A DNA stretch of 64,000 bases from Eutreptiella sp. 'Long Island Sound 2002' (lineage: Eukaryota; Euglenozoa; Euglenophyceae; Eutreptiales; Eutreptiaceae): positions 24,853,000-24,916,999 of the forward strand of contig OZ038384.1 in assembly GCA_964036045.1 (NCBI GenBank), written 5' to 3'. The position numbers and the translations under genes were made by a program. Each line of letters begins with the position of its first letter. The first letter of the stretch is position 1. The notes beneath the pieces are model-generated. The model was not told the origin of the DNA and searched no databases. It saw only the letters and a list, made by a program, of their open reading frames with translations. This document shows, one piece after another, positions 1-10,483 of the stretch.

Positions 1-460
1 CCGATTTCGACATCGCGAAAAATTCAGATTAAAATTTCGAGTGCTTATTTAGAAAATTGCGGAAGCAACGAACCCTTTGCTGATGAAATCTGACCCTTCA
101 ACGGAGTATCCGCCAAAATATCTGGAAATAACAGTTAACCAATCGGTTAACGCAAGATCGCGAGCCAACTGACAGTCGCCGATACATTGACCATCAGAAC
201 GAAAGGCTGAAAAATTACGGAAACATTATGATAATAAAACCCTGTTGATTCCTGATATTCCGATATATAAATCTCCGCCGGCGGTGCCTCGGTACTGAAT
301 ATGGCCGCTCGTAGCCGGAATGGCCAAACCTATCACACTATCACATCGGGTTAGTTCAGGTGGATGGGAGAGTATGATATCAGCCAATGGCGGCTTGCCG
401 GCACAGAGATACACACCCCAAGTGACCCCAAGATGGCCACGGGGGTCCGAACCGGCTTCA
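1..460 (-). repeat. 3' LTR of copy A (partial)
   Basis: The LTR starts TGAAGCCGG on the minus strand at 460, directly after the polypurine tract, and repeats the sequence at 9590-10052. The rest lies outside the window, including the part that should hold the second spliced-leader copy. Confidence 0.9.
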
Positions 461-471
461 CCCCCCTTCTC
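461..471 (-). other. Polypurine tract of copy A
   Basis: GAGAAGGGGGG on the minus strand directly abuts the LTR start. The same tract stands at 21331-21341 in copy B. It is the expected primer for plus-strand DNA synthesis. Confidence 0.85.
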
Positions 472-853
472 AGGGCGTTGTTACCGCTCGGAAGTCATTA
501 AAGAGAGGACGGGAGGACCCCAATGGGCTTCGACCCCCCCCCCATGTCCCAAGGACACATGGAGGCCCCACACACGTCGTAGGCGTCCCCCACGCCCCAA
601 GGGAGGGGTGAGGACACTGATAACCGGTGCCCTACGCCATATCCGGTCTCCTCTTGATCTACAACATGGACCAAGGGGATCAAAGATAGAAAAACGTTGT
701 CGATCGATCTAAATACGTATACCACGATGAAATATATACGTGGAGATCGAGTGAAGGGGGTATATGGCCAATCAAGGCCGAAAAATCCCCGGATGAACGC
801 CCTCACCCGTCTCCTCAATCACAGAAACAAACAAAATGCCAAGGGGGGATCCA
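472..853 (-). other. Non-coding 3' region of copy A
   Basis: This is the stretch between the pol stop codon and the polypurine tract. It aligns with 20948-21330 of copy B. No conserved reading frame is seen. Confidence 0.6.
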
Positions 854-3487
854 TTACGGTGCTACAGCAGCAACCAAATGGACCAACACGTCCTTGACAT
901 CCAAAGAAATATTCTTTTTCTTTAGGTAGTCCATCCAGACCGTGGTGTACCTCGGCACAAAACTGCTCGGAGGCTCCCACGAGTCCCTTGATGCGGCGAA
1001 ACCCTTCCAACGGACTTTATAAAGCCTACCCCCAGGCGTCCCCGGGTCTGGCTTGTCAGCCAGGATCTTCTCGGCGGTGAAGTCGACGTCCTCACCCTCG
1101 TCGTCCGAGTCCACATCGCCAGCCGTGAACTCGAAGGTGACGGGACATCTGCTGGGGTCTGGTGCTCGGGGACGAAGCTGGGTATGGTCGCGGTCCAGGA
1201 TCTTGTTATCCCCCACACGAACCGCATATACATCCTGCCCGACCTTCCGCACGATTACCCCCGGCACATACCAAGATGCCTGCCGATGCCTGGACAGGAC
1301 ATCCTTGTGGTGCCGCTCCACCCACACGGTGTCTTGGAGAGCATACTTCTGGACTTTTCCCTGCTTGAAGTACTTGGCCCTCTTGTCATGCTCGTCCTGT
1401 AGTGCCTTGCACACCTTGGCCGCCGTGTCGTCCGCCTCAGCCATCATAGCATTCGCATCCCGGGCCACTTTGCCATGGTTCATCCACGGGAGAGTGCGTG
1501 ACACTCGATCTCGTAGGAACAGGATGCGATGGGGCGACAGTCCAGTGGGTCCCGGAAGGTCGTGATACGCTTGGAGCACTCTCCACAGCGAGTTATACCA
1601 GTTCCGGCCCGGTTCGTCAATGTGCAGCTGGCGGAACTTCTCGAACATCTGCCGCCCGGCCACCTCAGCACGGCCATTCGACCGGCTGTGGTACGCCACG
1701 GTCTTGGCATGCCGAGTCCCCATGTGCTTGCACATCGTCTTGAACCACGTCCCCACGAACTGACTGCGCCGATCGCTGCAGATGACAGCTGGGACATCAC
1801 AAATCGTCAGCCAATGCCTGATCATGGCATTAGCGACGGTCTTGGCCTGCAGCCCCACTCCATGCTTGTCCTTCTTGTCCTTCTTCTTGGAATTCTTGCC
1901 CGGGACTGCCACGATATACCCGCTGTGCCTGTCCACCGCCAGGATGACACAGTCGTAGGTCTCTCCGTCCACGGTGACCTCAGGCATGGCGAGCACATCC
2001 ATGGCCACGGACCGCATAGGGGCCTCCGGTATAGCCGTACACACTGGGTTGCCCGCTGTGGAGTGGTTAGGGCTCTTCGTGGCCCGACACACGGCACAGT
2101 CGCTGCAGTACCTATCCAGGATGGCGTAGTACCCCGGAGGGAACTTGAAACGCCATTCCAGGTCCTGCTGCATCTTGTCTCGGCCAGGGTGCATGAGCTG
2201 GGCGTTGTGCCAGTGGTCAATGAGCTCCTCCACTCGGTTCTCGGGCACCAGCAGCTTGTCCTTGAGGAACAGTTTGTCCCCATCATCGGTCAAGCCCTCA
2301 ATCCACTCGTCGTCCGACGGGGCGCTCACGGCATTCCAGTACTTGCTCCAGTGCTCGGATGCCGCGTAGTCATCCGACCAATCCTCTGTGAGCACCGACC
2401 TGACTAGCTCTACAGGGGCCACCATCCATTGCTCGAGGGTTTCCTCTCGAATAGCTTGGACGCGGGCACCCCGGAACTTGGCTAGGTCCGTACGGTTCGC
2501 CATCACCACAAAGCACTTGACCCCCTCTTGCTCCATGACCTTCTCCATCTCGATGATGCACTTGGCCTCCTCGGTCTCCTCGGCATCTCCATGGCTGGAT
2601 ATATCCATCCAAGCCTTGCCCGCGGGGTAGGCCCACCGACTGAGGCAATCTGCCACAGTGTTGTCCTTCCCCGGGACGTATACGACGCTGAGGTCGAACT
2701 TGGCGAACGTCTCGTGCCATCGGGCCCTCCTTGCCGCTGGTCCTGAGGGGATGTCGACATGCTCCTTGTGCCAGCTCTGTAGGGACTGGTGGTCCGTGCA
2801 AACCACCACCGGCTGCAGTCCGATGTGGCCAGACCACTTCCTGAGCGCACATACAATGGCGTATGTCTCCTTCTCCCTCGCGGTCCATGTTCGGCGTTGG
2901 CCCTCGGCCAGGATCCTGCTCCAAAACGCCACGGGAACATGAGTGCCGTCGTCCCGGACTTGCTCCAGGACTGCCCCCACGGCATAGTCCGAGGCGTCTG
3001 TCCGTAGCACGAATCCCTTGTCAGGGTCCACCAGGAACAGCCCCAACTGCCCCAGGAGTCGCTCCTTCAGGCTGTTGAACGCATCCTCAGCTTCAGGGGT
3101 CCAGGCAAGCTTCTTCTTGCTCCCCTTCCGACCATCAAACTTGCCCACCTGCAACATCTTGTGCAGCGGCCCCGACAGTTCTGCATACATCCGAACATAG
3201 CCCGAATAGTAATTGCAGAACCCCATGAAGGATCGGAGTTCGCTGATGGTCTGGGGCTTCTCCCAGTGGTGCAGGGATGCCAGTTTCCCAGGCATGGGAC
3301 GGCGTTGCCCGTGACCAACCACGTGACCCGCGAACTCCACTTCCTTCACGAAGAGTGAGGCTTTGGTGGGCTTGCACACCATGTTGTGCTTGTCCAACTC
3401 GCTGAGCACTCGGCGCAGATCCTTCTCATGCGCGTCGATGAGCTCGTCCTCAGTCATGTTCTCCGTGCCGGACCCGATGATGATGTC
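854..3487 (-). pseudogene. pol: pol of copy A, 3' part: RT end, RNase H, integrase, chromodomain
   Basis: This part resumes after a 1-nt deletion and follows copy B pol to the stop. In order it shows the end of RT (DIIIGSGTE and onward), RNase H (TDASDYAVGAVLEQ, then NTVADCLSRW), an HHCC integrase zinc site (HWHNAQLMHPG, CSDCAVC), the DDE integrase core and a C-terminal chromodomain (YKVRWKGF, then SWEP). In the core the second aspartate sits in CSDRRSQF, where B has CSDRGSQF. A chromodomain places the element in the chromovirus branch; in that branch it is thought to steer integration to marked chromatin. Because it is out of frame with the upstream RT, it cannot be made as part of the normal polyprotein. 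Confidence 0.9.
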
Positions 3488-5919
3488 TCCACGAAGGGGT
3501 CGGGACAGTCCCGGACAGGACCGAGTAGGTCCTCCATCATGCGCTGGAAAGCGGCGTTGCCATTCTTGGCGCCCATAGGCACCACTTTCCACTGCATGGG
3601 CCCCAGCGGCGTCGACATCGCTGTGCAGGGCCTGGAGTCCGGGTGTAGCGGCATCTGGTGATAACCGTGTTTCAGGTCCAACACCGTGAAAATCCGCTTT
3701 TTTTGTTGCTTTTGGAGGATGGAGTCGATCAGGGGAAGAGAGTACGAGTCGTGCTCGGTCTGCTCGTTCAAACCTCTGTAATCAACCACCAACCTCCACT
3801 CGCCCTTCTCCTTCTTGGGCACGATGAAGGCTGGGCTGGCCCACTCACTGTCGGAGGGTTTGATCCATCCCCGCTCAATGAACTCGGCCAACAGCTTCTT
3901 CATGACCTCGGCCCGATCCCCCTGAAGTTGGTACTCCCGATGACGATAGATCTTCGGGTTCGGCTTCAGCTTGATCTTCGCTGTACCAAACCTCCCACGA
4001 TCTGGAGGGTTCTTGTTGGCGACGCCACTGAATGGCCGCGGATAGGCATTGATCAGCCTCTCCTTCAGCTCGGCGACCTTCGGGTTCTCCTGGGCCTCTT
4101 CAGCCGCTTGCTTCGGTATCGATACAACCGACCGCACTGCGGTATAGGCCTCTTCTGGGTCCAAGTCCGACTTCTCCTCGTCCGATATGCCGTCTTCATC
4201 GTCGTGGGGCGCGCTTCCCACCGATAATCTTCGAAAATTTGCGGCCTCGGGCTGGTGCTCGTCGCTACCGGTTCCCACTGTTGGAAAACCCCACGTTGGT
4301 GGGTCCGACCCAACCGGACCATCGTATTGGTCCGCGATGTGATCCATGACCCTCGCCACGAACTCATCCTTCTCGTACTTGCCGGTGACCAACATCTTGT
4401 CATCCCACCAATGCGGAGATGTGACCATGGCCCGCCTCTTCTTGGCTGCCACACGGTCGTGCATCCCCATCCGCATGTAGTTGACGACGTCGTCGGTCTC
4501 GGCGTGGGACAGGACGTCAATGCCATCAATAGGCTGATCCGTCCCCTCCTTGGGCTCAAACATGACCTTCATGGGCACCGCCTCCAACCTACGGATGAAT
4601 GCTTCATCACCCGTGGGCTGGGCTTGCGCCCCATCCACCAGGAAAGCCTTGGTACCCCACGCTTGACCCGGGGAGGGCATTGATACACCCTTGGCGTCGA
4701 TGAACAACTCCTCCTCTGGCCCGAATGACATCTCGTTCAGGGTGATGGAGTCCAGCGTCGACTTGAGACCCTCCAGCGGACATGGGGTGGATCCTATGCC
4801 GGTTATGATCAGGATCCCCTTCGCCCTATCCGCGATGATCTTCTCCACCGTACGTCTGGTGTTATCCAGGGAGCCATGCCAATACATGGGCCCCCACTCC
4901 TTCAAACCCCAATGCCTATGCCAGGCTGAGTCTCCTCGATGCCAATGCCTCCTACACTTCCGCAGAAGTGGGGCATCCCGGGAGGCGAAGACGTCCGTCT
5001 CGGGCGCTTCGGCTCCTAGTGTCTGGATCATCCTGTCGTACACCTGTGGCGCCATTCCATATTCCGTGAGCTGAACTCCGCGGTCTCCTCTGGACTTGGC
5101 ACCCACAGCTTGCACCGCTCGGACGATCCAATCCTCTTCCTCAGCATTCCATTGGGATGATCCGCATGCATAGTCCGTGGACAACCATGTGAGGCACTCA
5201 TCATCCTCCCGGACCAGCGTTGCACGATGGGGAAGGGCTCCAATGGCGTTTGCCACCATGAAGTCATACCCCATGATCATATCCCAATCGGTAATGTCGG
5301 CCACATAGAAGTTCCCGGATAGAGTGCTTATCTTCGCCTGATCAGGGCGGTTCAAGCGCTCATGCTCCCAGAATTCCATACTGATGGTGGCCTCATGGGT
5401 GCCGCCACCCATAATCTCTCCGTTGGCGACCTTCAGGCGGACCGGTCTCTGGCTGGGCTGCAGGAGTTCCTCCTTGAACAACCCTCTCCGGACCAGGCTC
5501 ACTTGGGCACCCGTATCCACTAACACATCCACCACCTTCTCCTCTCGTCCGCACCGTACTCGCACTTTCAAGTGCAACTGCCGCTCGTCGCCATGAGGTG
5601 TATGGACGACTCTCACGGCATGCAACTCTAGCACGTCCGGGTGCATCAGGACTTCAAGGGTATGGTCACGGATGGTGTAGATCTTGGGTTGGTCCTGCCC
5701 GTCCACGGGGCTCTGCGTGGTCGCTCCTTCCTTCTTGCCATGTCCCGTACCCACATGTACTTCCCTTGGCAGGGCGCTCCAGGGGTTGGGAGTGGCGAAA
5801 CTCAGTGGTTTTGGCTCTTCCGGAGCCTTCTTCGGCACCCGATGTGCCTTCGCTTTGTCTGGGATTCCACTGATTTTCGGAGGAGAGACCTCCGAGGTCC
5901 CACTCCCGTGGGGGCTCCT
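3488..5919 (-). pseudogene. pol: pol of copy A, 5' part: protease, MTase-like region, RT
   Basis: Open in the same frame as gag directly after the gag UAG. No ATG lies at its head (the ATG seen in B is ATC here), so it would depend on readthrough. It holds an aspartic protease (VDTGAQVSLVR), then a Dam/DIRS-methyltransferase-like region at about 4750-5010, then the RT fingers and palm (WASPAFIVPKKEKGEW, VVDYRGLNEQT, HGYHQMPL). The frame breaks at 3487/3488: copy B reads TTC GTG GAT GAC (FVDD, the RT active site) and copy A lacks the T of GAT. The frameshift thus lies inside the catalytic box, and this copy cannot make active RT. Confidence 0.9.
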
Positions 5920-5922
5920 CTA
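5899..5922 (-). promoter_or_regulatory. gag UAG with downstream hairpin (readthrough signal, copy A)
   Basis: The gag stop codon TAG (5922-5920) is followed seven nt later by a stem CCCAC / GTGGG with a 4-nt loop. The sequence is identical in copy B. Pol continues in the same frame. This layout resembles gammaretroviral stop-codon readthrough; function is inferred. Confidence 0.55.
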
Positions 5923-8900
5923 GACTTGGCTTCCCGCAGCCCCTTCCGGCTGCGATCCGCCAGGACTTTGTCCACCACGTTGCTGGGCTTTGAGTTCCTC
6001 CAGCGTCCTCAACATGTCCTCAGCAACCTCCTCGATCGACCTCACTCGTCGGTCTTGGCCCGGTCCACCACCATAACCTCTTCCTCCGCCTTTTCCTTGG
6101 CCTTTGCCTTGGCCTTTTCCCCCGTCTCCGCCCTTCGCCTTCCAGTCGGAAATCCGCTGCTCCTTGGGCTTCTTCTCGGGGTGGGCTGCGAAGTAGGCCT
6201 TTTTGTCCGCCTCATACACCTTGCACTGACAGTGGTCATGTGCATGGTTGTTTCCCTTGCCATAACAGACCCAGCACCCGTCGTGCTGAGATCTGTACGC
6301 CCGGAACGAGAGCGGTGGGTTCCCGATCCTCCTTGGTCCTTCTCTGTTCTTCCTGGGTCCCACCTGGCTCCATCTGGACCGATCCTGCCCATGGTTCTTC
6401 ACGTTGTGCGCCACGAACGCGAAGAAATGGGCCTCCTCGTGATCCTCCCGGGACCAGTGGTCTTGGCCACTTCCACTACCATCCTCCGCAGAGTTGGCCG
6501 TGTCCTCCTGGATCTCCCGATGGTGACGGTCTTCTTGGTGGCCTCGTTGTCCATGACCATGTCGATCCTGCACGTGGGCCTCGTTCTTCGCATTGAGCTT
6601 CAACTCCACCGTGATGTACTTCACGATCTCGTCAAGGCTCATGCGGGCGAAGATGACTTGCATCCTCAGCGGCTCCCCGCGCCTCCACTCCACGTTGTTG
6701 AGGCGCAGCAACCTTTGCCCCATGGAGTCCCCGAATACCTCCACGTACACGGCGTTCTTCAGGCCCAACATCCCGTTGGGTTCGCCCAAGTTCCTCCTGA
6801 AGAACTCCATGATACCCGCATGGGTATCCTCCGCCGCCATAATCCTCACCGCCACCCGCTTTTTGGCGCGCTTCTTCTCCTCGTCCTCCACTCGCCTCTT
6901 CCAGTTCCCGGGGAGGACGTCCTTCAGGAGGTGGCGGATCTCGCTGGCCTCGTTCCAATCCTCCACCAGCTTGAGGCATCTGCGGTACTTCCGCAGATAC
7001 CGGTTCCACTCCCGGACCCGCAACTCACCGCGGTCCAGCGGCAGCGGAATGGACCACAGGTCCTCCAGCTTCTGGTTAGGAGCGTCCACCCGCTCCTCAT
7101 CCTCCAACCACTGGAGGCAGGCCTGCTCCGTACGGATCAATCCTTCCCGGATCTGATCCCGCAGCTCCTCCTTCAGGTCCTGCGCCAGCCGGTGTGGGAA
7201 TGCCCGGCATACCCACTTGTCCCGCGGCGCTCCCCGCATCTCGCCGACGACCTCCTCGGCGAAGTCCTCCCAATCCAGGATGAAGTCATCCAGGTTGGAG
7301 GGGTTGCCATCGTAGTAGGGGATTTTGATTCCCCTGAGGTCGTCAATCCTGATGGCGTCTCCGACGTCTCCAGCCACCACTCCACCGAGACGGATACCAC
7401 CTGTGGCCGGGGGGTGTGAGTACACTCCCCGTACATCCCTCTCCTCCATGGAGTGCGGTCCAGTTGGGCCTGAACCCATGGGGTTTGGAATGCGGGAAGG
7501 ATTTGCTCCATCGGCCGTCCATATCCCCGTATTGGGGTCCTTGGCCCACAGGTTTCCGCCTGGATGACCTCGACCATGTCCGTCGGCGCTTCCCATGGTT
7601 CGCCCCTGCATGGTCTGGTTCTGGATCACGTCTTCCGCATATACCACCATATTCGTCGTGATCGGTACATCCTGGGCGGCATGGGACATCTGCACTGTCA
7701 GGATCCTCGGATCCGTGGCTACGTGCCCTTCCCGCATGGACCCAGCCAGTGCCGTGTGTTCCCCGAGCATTGTTGATTCGCTGAACATGGGAACAAACGG
7801 CAGCGCACCCGGGTCAACACGCGGAGGCGTGTATGGTACCTCTGCAGGGCCGCCCATGGGTTTCTCCATGGCGCTCCTGAGGGTCTTAACCCGCTCCACC
7901 AGCTCTACCGCGGCCGGCTTTGCCGGGAGCTCCGGACCCGAGGTGAGGGGCTGTCGCTCCTCTAGCCTTTTCAGGCGTCCCGACATGTCTTCCACTAAGT
8001 GGAGGAGGCTGTCCACCACTTGTTGCTGCTTCTGCAGGGCCAGCTCCAGATTCTCCCGGTACCGGGCCTGATCTGCTCGCAGCTCCTCCATGTGGTTCTC
8101 CGCGGCCGACTGGTCGTCCAGGATCCCCGCGACGTCCTCCTCTAGAGCGTCCTTGGCGTTGTCCAGGCGGTCAAGGTGATGCACGATGGCGTCCATCCCC
8201 ATCTTCGGGTACTTGCCCATGAGGAAGGACACGTGCTCGCAGTGGCACGCAGCGTGCTTTCCGCCAGATGCAGCGCATCCCGCGGTTCCCGGCACCTCAG
8301 ACTCATCACCCATAGGCGTATCGCCTATGGCGTCCGTCTCTGGTCCCGTGTGCCGGGGCACAGGTGCCGTCCGGGCCCTGGCTGGCCTCTCCAAGCCCTC
8401 GGCGTCGTGCTGCAGGGCGGGCTCGGGGGCCGTATGCGCCCTGGCGATCGGCGCGGGCGTCTCCGGCTCCGAAGGTGGCTCGTAGGCCGTCCGATATCCC
8501 TCGGAGTGCCCCTCGGATTCCCACAGCCTGACCGGTCTGGGGTCCGTGTCCATAGCCCCGGCGTCCCTTGCCGCGGACTTGGGTGACCCGCGCTTCCGGT
8601 AGCGCCGGGCCTGTCCTCCACTGCTGCCTGAATGGCAGGCCTCATCAGAGTCCTCGGCGGCGGAGCGGAGGTTGCATGCCTTTCGGCAGCGACGCTCACA
8701 CATGAAGATCAGGTCCTCCATGTCACGTCCTCCTCTTCCCGAGTGTCGTTCTTCTCTTCGGGCTTCAACTTCCGGAGTTCGCCATGCTCTTGAACGTCTC
8801 GGTCCTTCTATGCCTCCAATCTCCGGCGTGGTCTCCACCGAATCCACAATACGCACCCGGGGCGTACTTGGGCAGGGCTCATAAGGGCCCAAGTCTCCGG

Positions 8901-9027
8901 GTCGGCGGTTGGTAGGGGCAGCAGGTAAGCCTCTGCTACCATAAAGAAGGTCCCTACCAGGACCGGCCCCCGCTGTGCCCCTTCCGCCTGTAACCCCTGC
9001 CGATTTGCTCCTGATCAACGATTGCAT
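5920..9027 (-). CDS. gag: Gag of copy A
   Basis: An intact 1,035-residue Gag starting at an ATG inside the 5' LTR (9027) and read through the primer-binding site. Features in order: a basic, disordered N-terminus with a Cys-containing segment (CERRCRKAC); a coiled coil (LDRLDNAKDALEEDVAG through QQQVVDSLLHLVEDMSGRLKRLEE); a capsid-like helical domain (YYDGNPSNLDDFILDWEDF onward); a Cys/His cluster (CWVCYGKGNNHAHDHC) in place of a classical CCHC knuckle; a Gly/Lys-rich tail (GKGQGKGQGKGGG). It should form the particle and bind element RNA. The next downstream ATG would lose the LTR-coded N-terminus, so the true start is uncertain. Copy B has the same frame with one nonsense codon. Confidence 0.85.
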   Translation of the reverse strand: MQSLIRSKSAGVTGGRGTAGAGPGRDLLYGSRGLPAAPTNRRPGDLGPYEPCPSTPRVRIVDSVETTPEIGGIEGPRRSRAWRTPEVEARREERHSGRGGRDMEDLIFMCERRCRKACNLRSAAEDSDEACHSGSSGGQARRYRKRGSPKSAARDAGAMDTDPRPVRLWESEGHSEGYRTAYEPPSEPETPAPIARAHTAPEPALQHDAEGLERPARARTAPVPRHTGPETDAIGDTPMGDESEVPGTAGCAASGGKHAACHCEHVSFLMGKYPKMGMDAIVHHLDRLDNAKDALEEDVAGILDDQSAAENHMEELRADQARYRENLELALQKQQQVVDSLLHLVEDMSGRLKRLEERQPLTSGPELPAKPAAVELVERVKTLRSAMEKPMGGPAEVPYTPPRVDPGALPFVPMFSESTMLGEHTALAGSMREGHVATDPRILTVQMSHAAQDVPITTNMVVYAEDVIQNQTMQGRTMGSADGHGRGHPGGNLWAKDPNTGIWTADGANPSRIPNPMGSGPTGPHSMEERDVRGVYSHPPATGGIRLGGVVAGDVGDAIRIDDLRGIKIPYYDGNPSNLDDFILDWEDFAEEVVGEMRGAPRDKWVCRAFPHRLAQDLKEELRDQIREGLIRTEQACLQWLEDEERVDAPNQKLEDLWSIPLPLDRGELRVREWNRYLRKYRRCLKLVEDWNEASEIRHLLKDVLPGNWKRRVEDEEKKRAKKRVAVRIMAAEDTHAGIMEFFRRNLGEPNGMLGLKNAVYVEVFGDSMGQRLLRLNNVEWRRGEPLRMQVIFARMSLDEIVKYITVELKLNAKNEAHVQDRHGHGQRGHQEDRHHREIQEDTANSAEDGSGSGQDHWSREDHEEAHFFAFVAHNVKNHGQDRSRWSQVGPRKNREGPRRIGNPPLSFRAYRSQHDGCWVCYGKGNNHAHDHCQCKVYEADKKAYFAAHPEKKPKEQRISDWKAKGGDGGKGQGKGQGKGGGRGYGGGPGQDRRVRSIEEVAEDMLRTLEELKAQQRGGQSPGGSQPEGAAGSQV
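8930..8941 (-). other. Primer-binding site, copy A
   Basis: TGGTAGCAGAGG abuts the 5' LTR on the minus strand. It is complementary to the 3' end expected for initiator tRNA-Met (CCTCTGCTACCA). The site is in frame with gag and codes for GSRG. Confidence 0.85.
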
Positions 9028-10052
9028 TGCTCAAAATCCAAGGTTCCAAATCCAAAAATATAGAAAATAAAATCCTCCTTCAACCCTGAATGGCAACCAG
9101 ATCCCACAAATACAGCAATAACCCAATTCACAATCCAAATCAGGCTGCGGGCTTTCGTTCAGCACATCGATGGTCTCACGATGGCGGGCATGTACAAGAA
9201 TTGCACCAAGGAAGAAAGCCCGAAAAAAAATAGACACTCAGAAAGTCACAATAAAATGTTCGGTTGCACGGTCCAAGAGTTATATATCACTTTATACCCT
9301 CTTGACCATTATCCCTTGCTATATCGGGCATGTGTACACACCAAAGGCGTTTGATGCTTCCTAAATTAAGTTGAGACCAAGGCGTATGCAACCCAACCTT
9401 CCTTATTCTCTTTCCTCACACTCGCGCGTAGATATGGTCCTTCAAAGTGGTCCCACGATTCACTGTTGTTTCCCTTATATCTCCAAGTCAAATGGGTGGC
9501 AAGTATAAGGGAAACCTGATTCGGGCACAGGGAAAGGAGTATGACCACTCAAAGAAGTCCAAATCAAGTGCGGCGATGTCGAAGTCGAAAATCCAATTTC
9601 GACATCGCGAAAAATTCAGAATAAAATTTCGAGTGCTTATTTAGAAAATTGCGGAAGCAACGAACCCTTTGCTGATGAAATCTGACCCTTCAACGGAGTA
9701 TCCGCCAAAATATCTGGAAATAACAGTTAACCAATCGGTTAACGCAAAATCTCGAGCCAACTGACAGTCGCCGATACATTGACCATCAGAACGAAAGGCT
9801 GAAAAATTACGGAAACATTATGATAATAAAACCCTGTTGATTCCTGATATTACGATATATAAGTCTCCGCTGGCGGTGCCTCGGTTCTGAATATGGCCGC
9901 TCAGAGCCGGAATGGCCAAACCTATCACAATGACACATCAGGTTAGGTCAGGTGGATGGGAGAGTATGATATCAGCCAATGGCGGCTTGCCGGCACATAG
10001 ATACACACCCCAAGTGACCCCAAGATGGCCACGGGGGTCCGAACCGGCTTCA
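8942..10052 (-). repeat. 5' LTR of copy A, SL-containing short form (1,111 bp)
   Basis: Runs from TGAAGCCGG at 10052 to the base before the primer-binding site. It aligns with the copy B LTR on both sides of one discontinuity: the 3' side begins GGCTTTCTTCC, exactly where B has its AG splice acceptor, and the other side joins at GACTTTC. Between them lies the spliced leader instead of about 1.26 kb of B sequence. Confidence 0.9.
9221..9246 (-). other. Spliced-leader sequence embedded in LTR
   Basis: A perfect 26-nt match, as I know it, to the Euglena SL, ending in eight T and CG, joined directly to GGCTTTCTTCC. In copy B that same sequence follows ...CCAATTTCAG. The junction is therefore exactly what trans-splicing at the B acceptor would give. 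Confidence 0.9.
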
Positions 10053-10483
10053 ATCCACTCTGTCTGCATGATTGTACCCCTAGGCTTATGCACAGCACCA
10101 AAGCCCTGCAGTCCTCTTTCATTGTTCTCTCCAAAAGGATTCGGGCCTGCTTTCCCCCCTCCGCCCTTCGTTATTATCACCGAGCAGTCCTTCACTACCC
10201 CAACAAATCAAAGAATCCCGGACAAAAAGTCTCAGTGTGAAGAGATGATGCGGATGGCCCAAGGGACTCTACGAAATGACAAAAATGCGATCTCTTCACA
10301 CTTGCCCAGTATTAGAGGTGGTTTTTCGGGCAAAGTCGTGACGGATGGCAATCCAAGCACCCTGCTCTGTCCAAATCTCTCTCAAATGACAAATGCTCAC
10401 ATCATGCAACAATGTAGCACACAATGTAATGTTGATTTCTTTGATTTAGTGCACATGAATGATCTTTCAGCCATTGCAATCAC
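10053..10483. other. Unique spacer between head-to-head copies A and B
   Basis: 431 bp of non-element DNA. One plus-strand frame (starting at 10053) is open throughout. If copy B and one target duplication are removed, it stays open into 23712-23930. The product is not recognised; it could be an interrupted host exon or chance. Confidence 0.5.
10480..10483. repeat. Target-site duplication of copy B, left
   Basis: TCAC (ATCAC if 5 bp) precedes the LTR and recurs at 23708-23711 after the 3' LTR. This confirms that the 2.37-kb direct repeats are true LTRs. Confidence 0.8.

Larger units (their letters stand above)
1..10052 (-). mobile_element. Ty3/gypsy chromovirus, copy A (3' LTR cut by window edge)
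   Basis: An LTR retrotransposon on the minus strand. In element order it has a 5' LTR (10052-8942), a primer-binding site, gag, an in-frame UAG, pol (protease, methyltransferase-like region, RT, RNase H, integrase, chromodomain), a polypurine tract and the first 460 bp of the 3' LTR. It is closely similar to copy B (10484-23707) but its LTR is 1,111 bp instead of about 2,366 bp and contains a spliced-leader sequence. The visible 460 bp of its two LTRs differ at about 16 positions by eye, so it is an older insertion than B. A 1-nt deletion in the RT active-site box disables pol. Confidence 0.93.

Noticed and set aside
1529-2407. A 292-codon ORF antisense to integrase (also 19394-20272 in copy B)
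   Set aside because: It is a shadow of a GC-rich pol frame on the other strand.
5641-7419. A 592-codon ORF antisense to gag and pol of copy A
   Set aside because: It mirrors conserved element coding; copy B has stops in the equivalent antisense frame.
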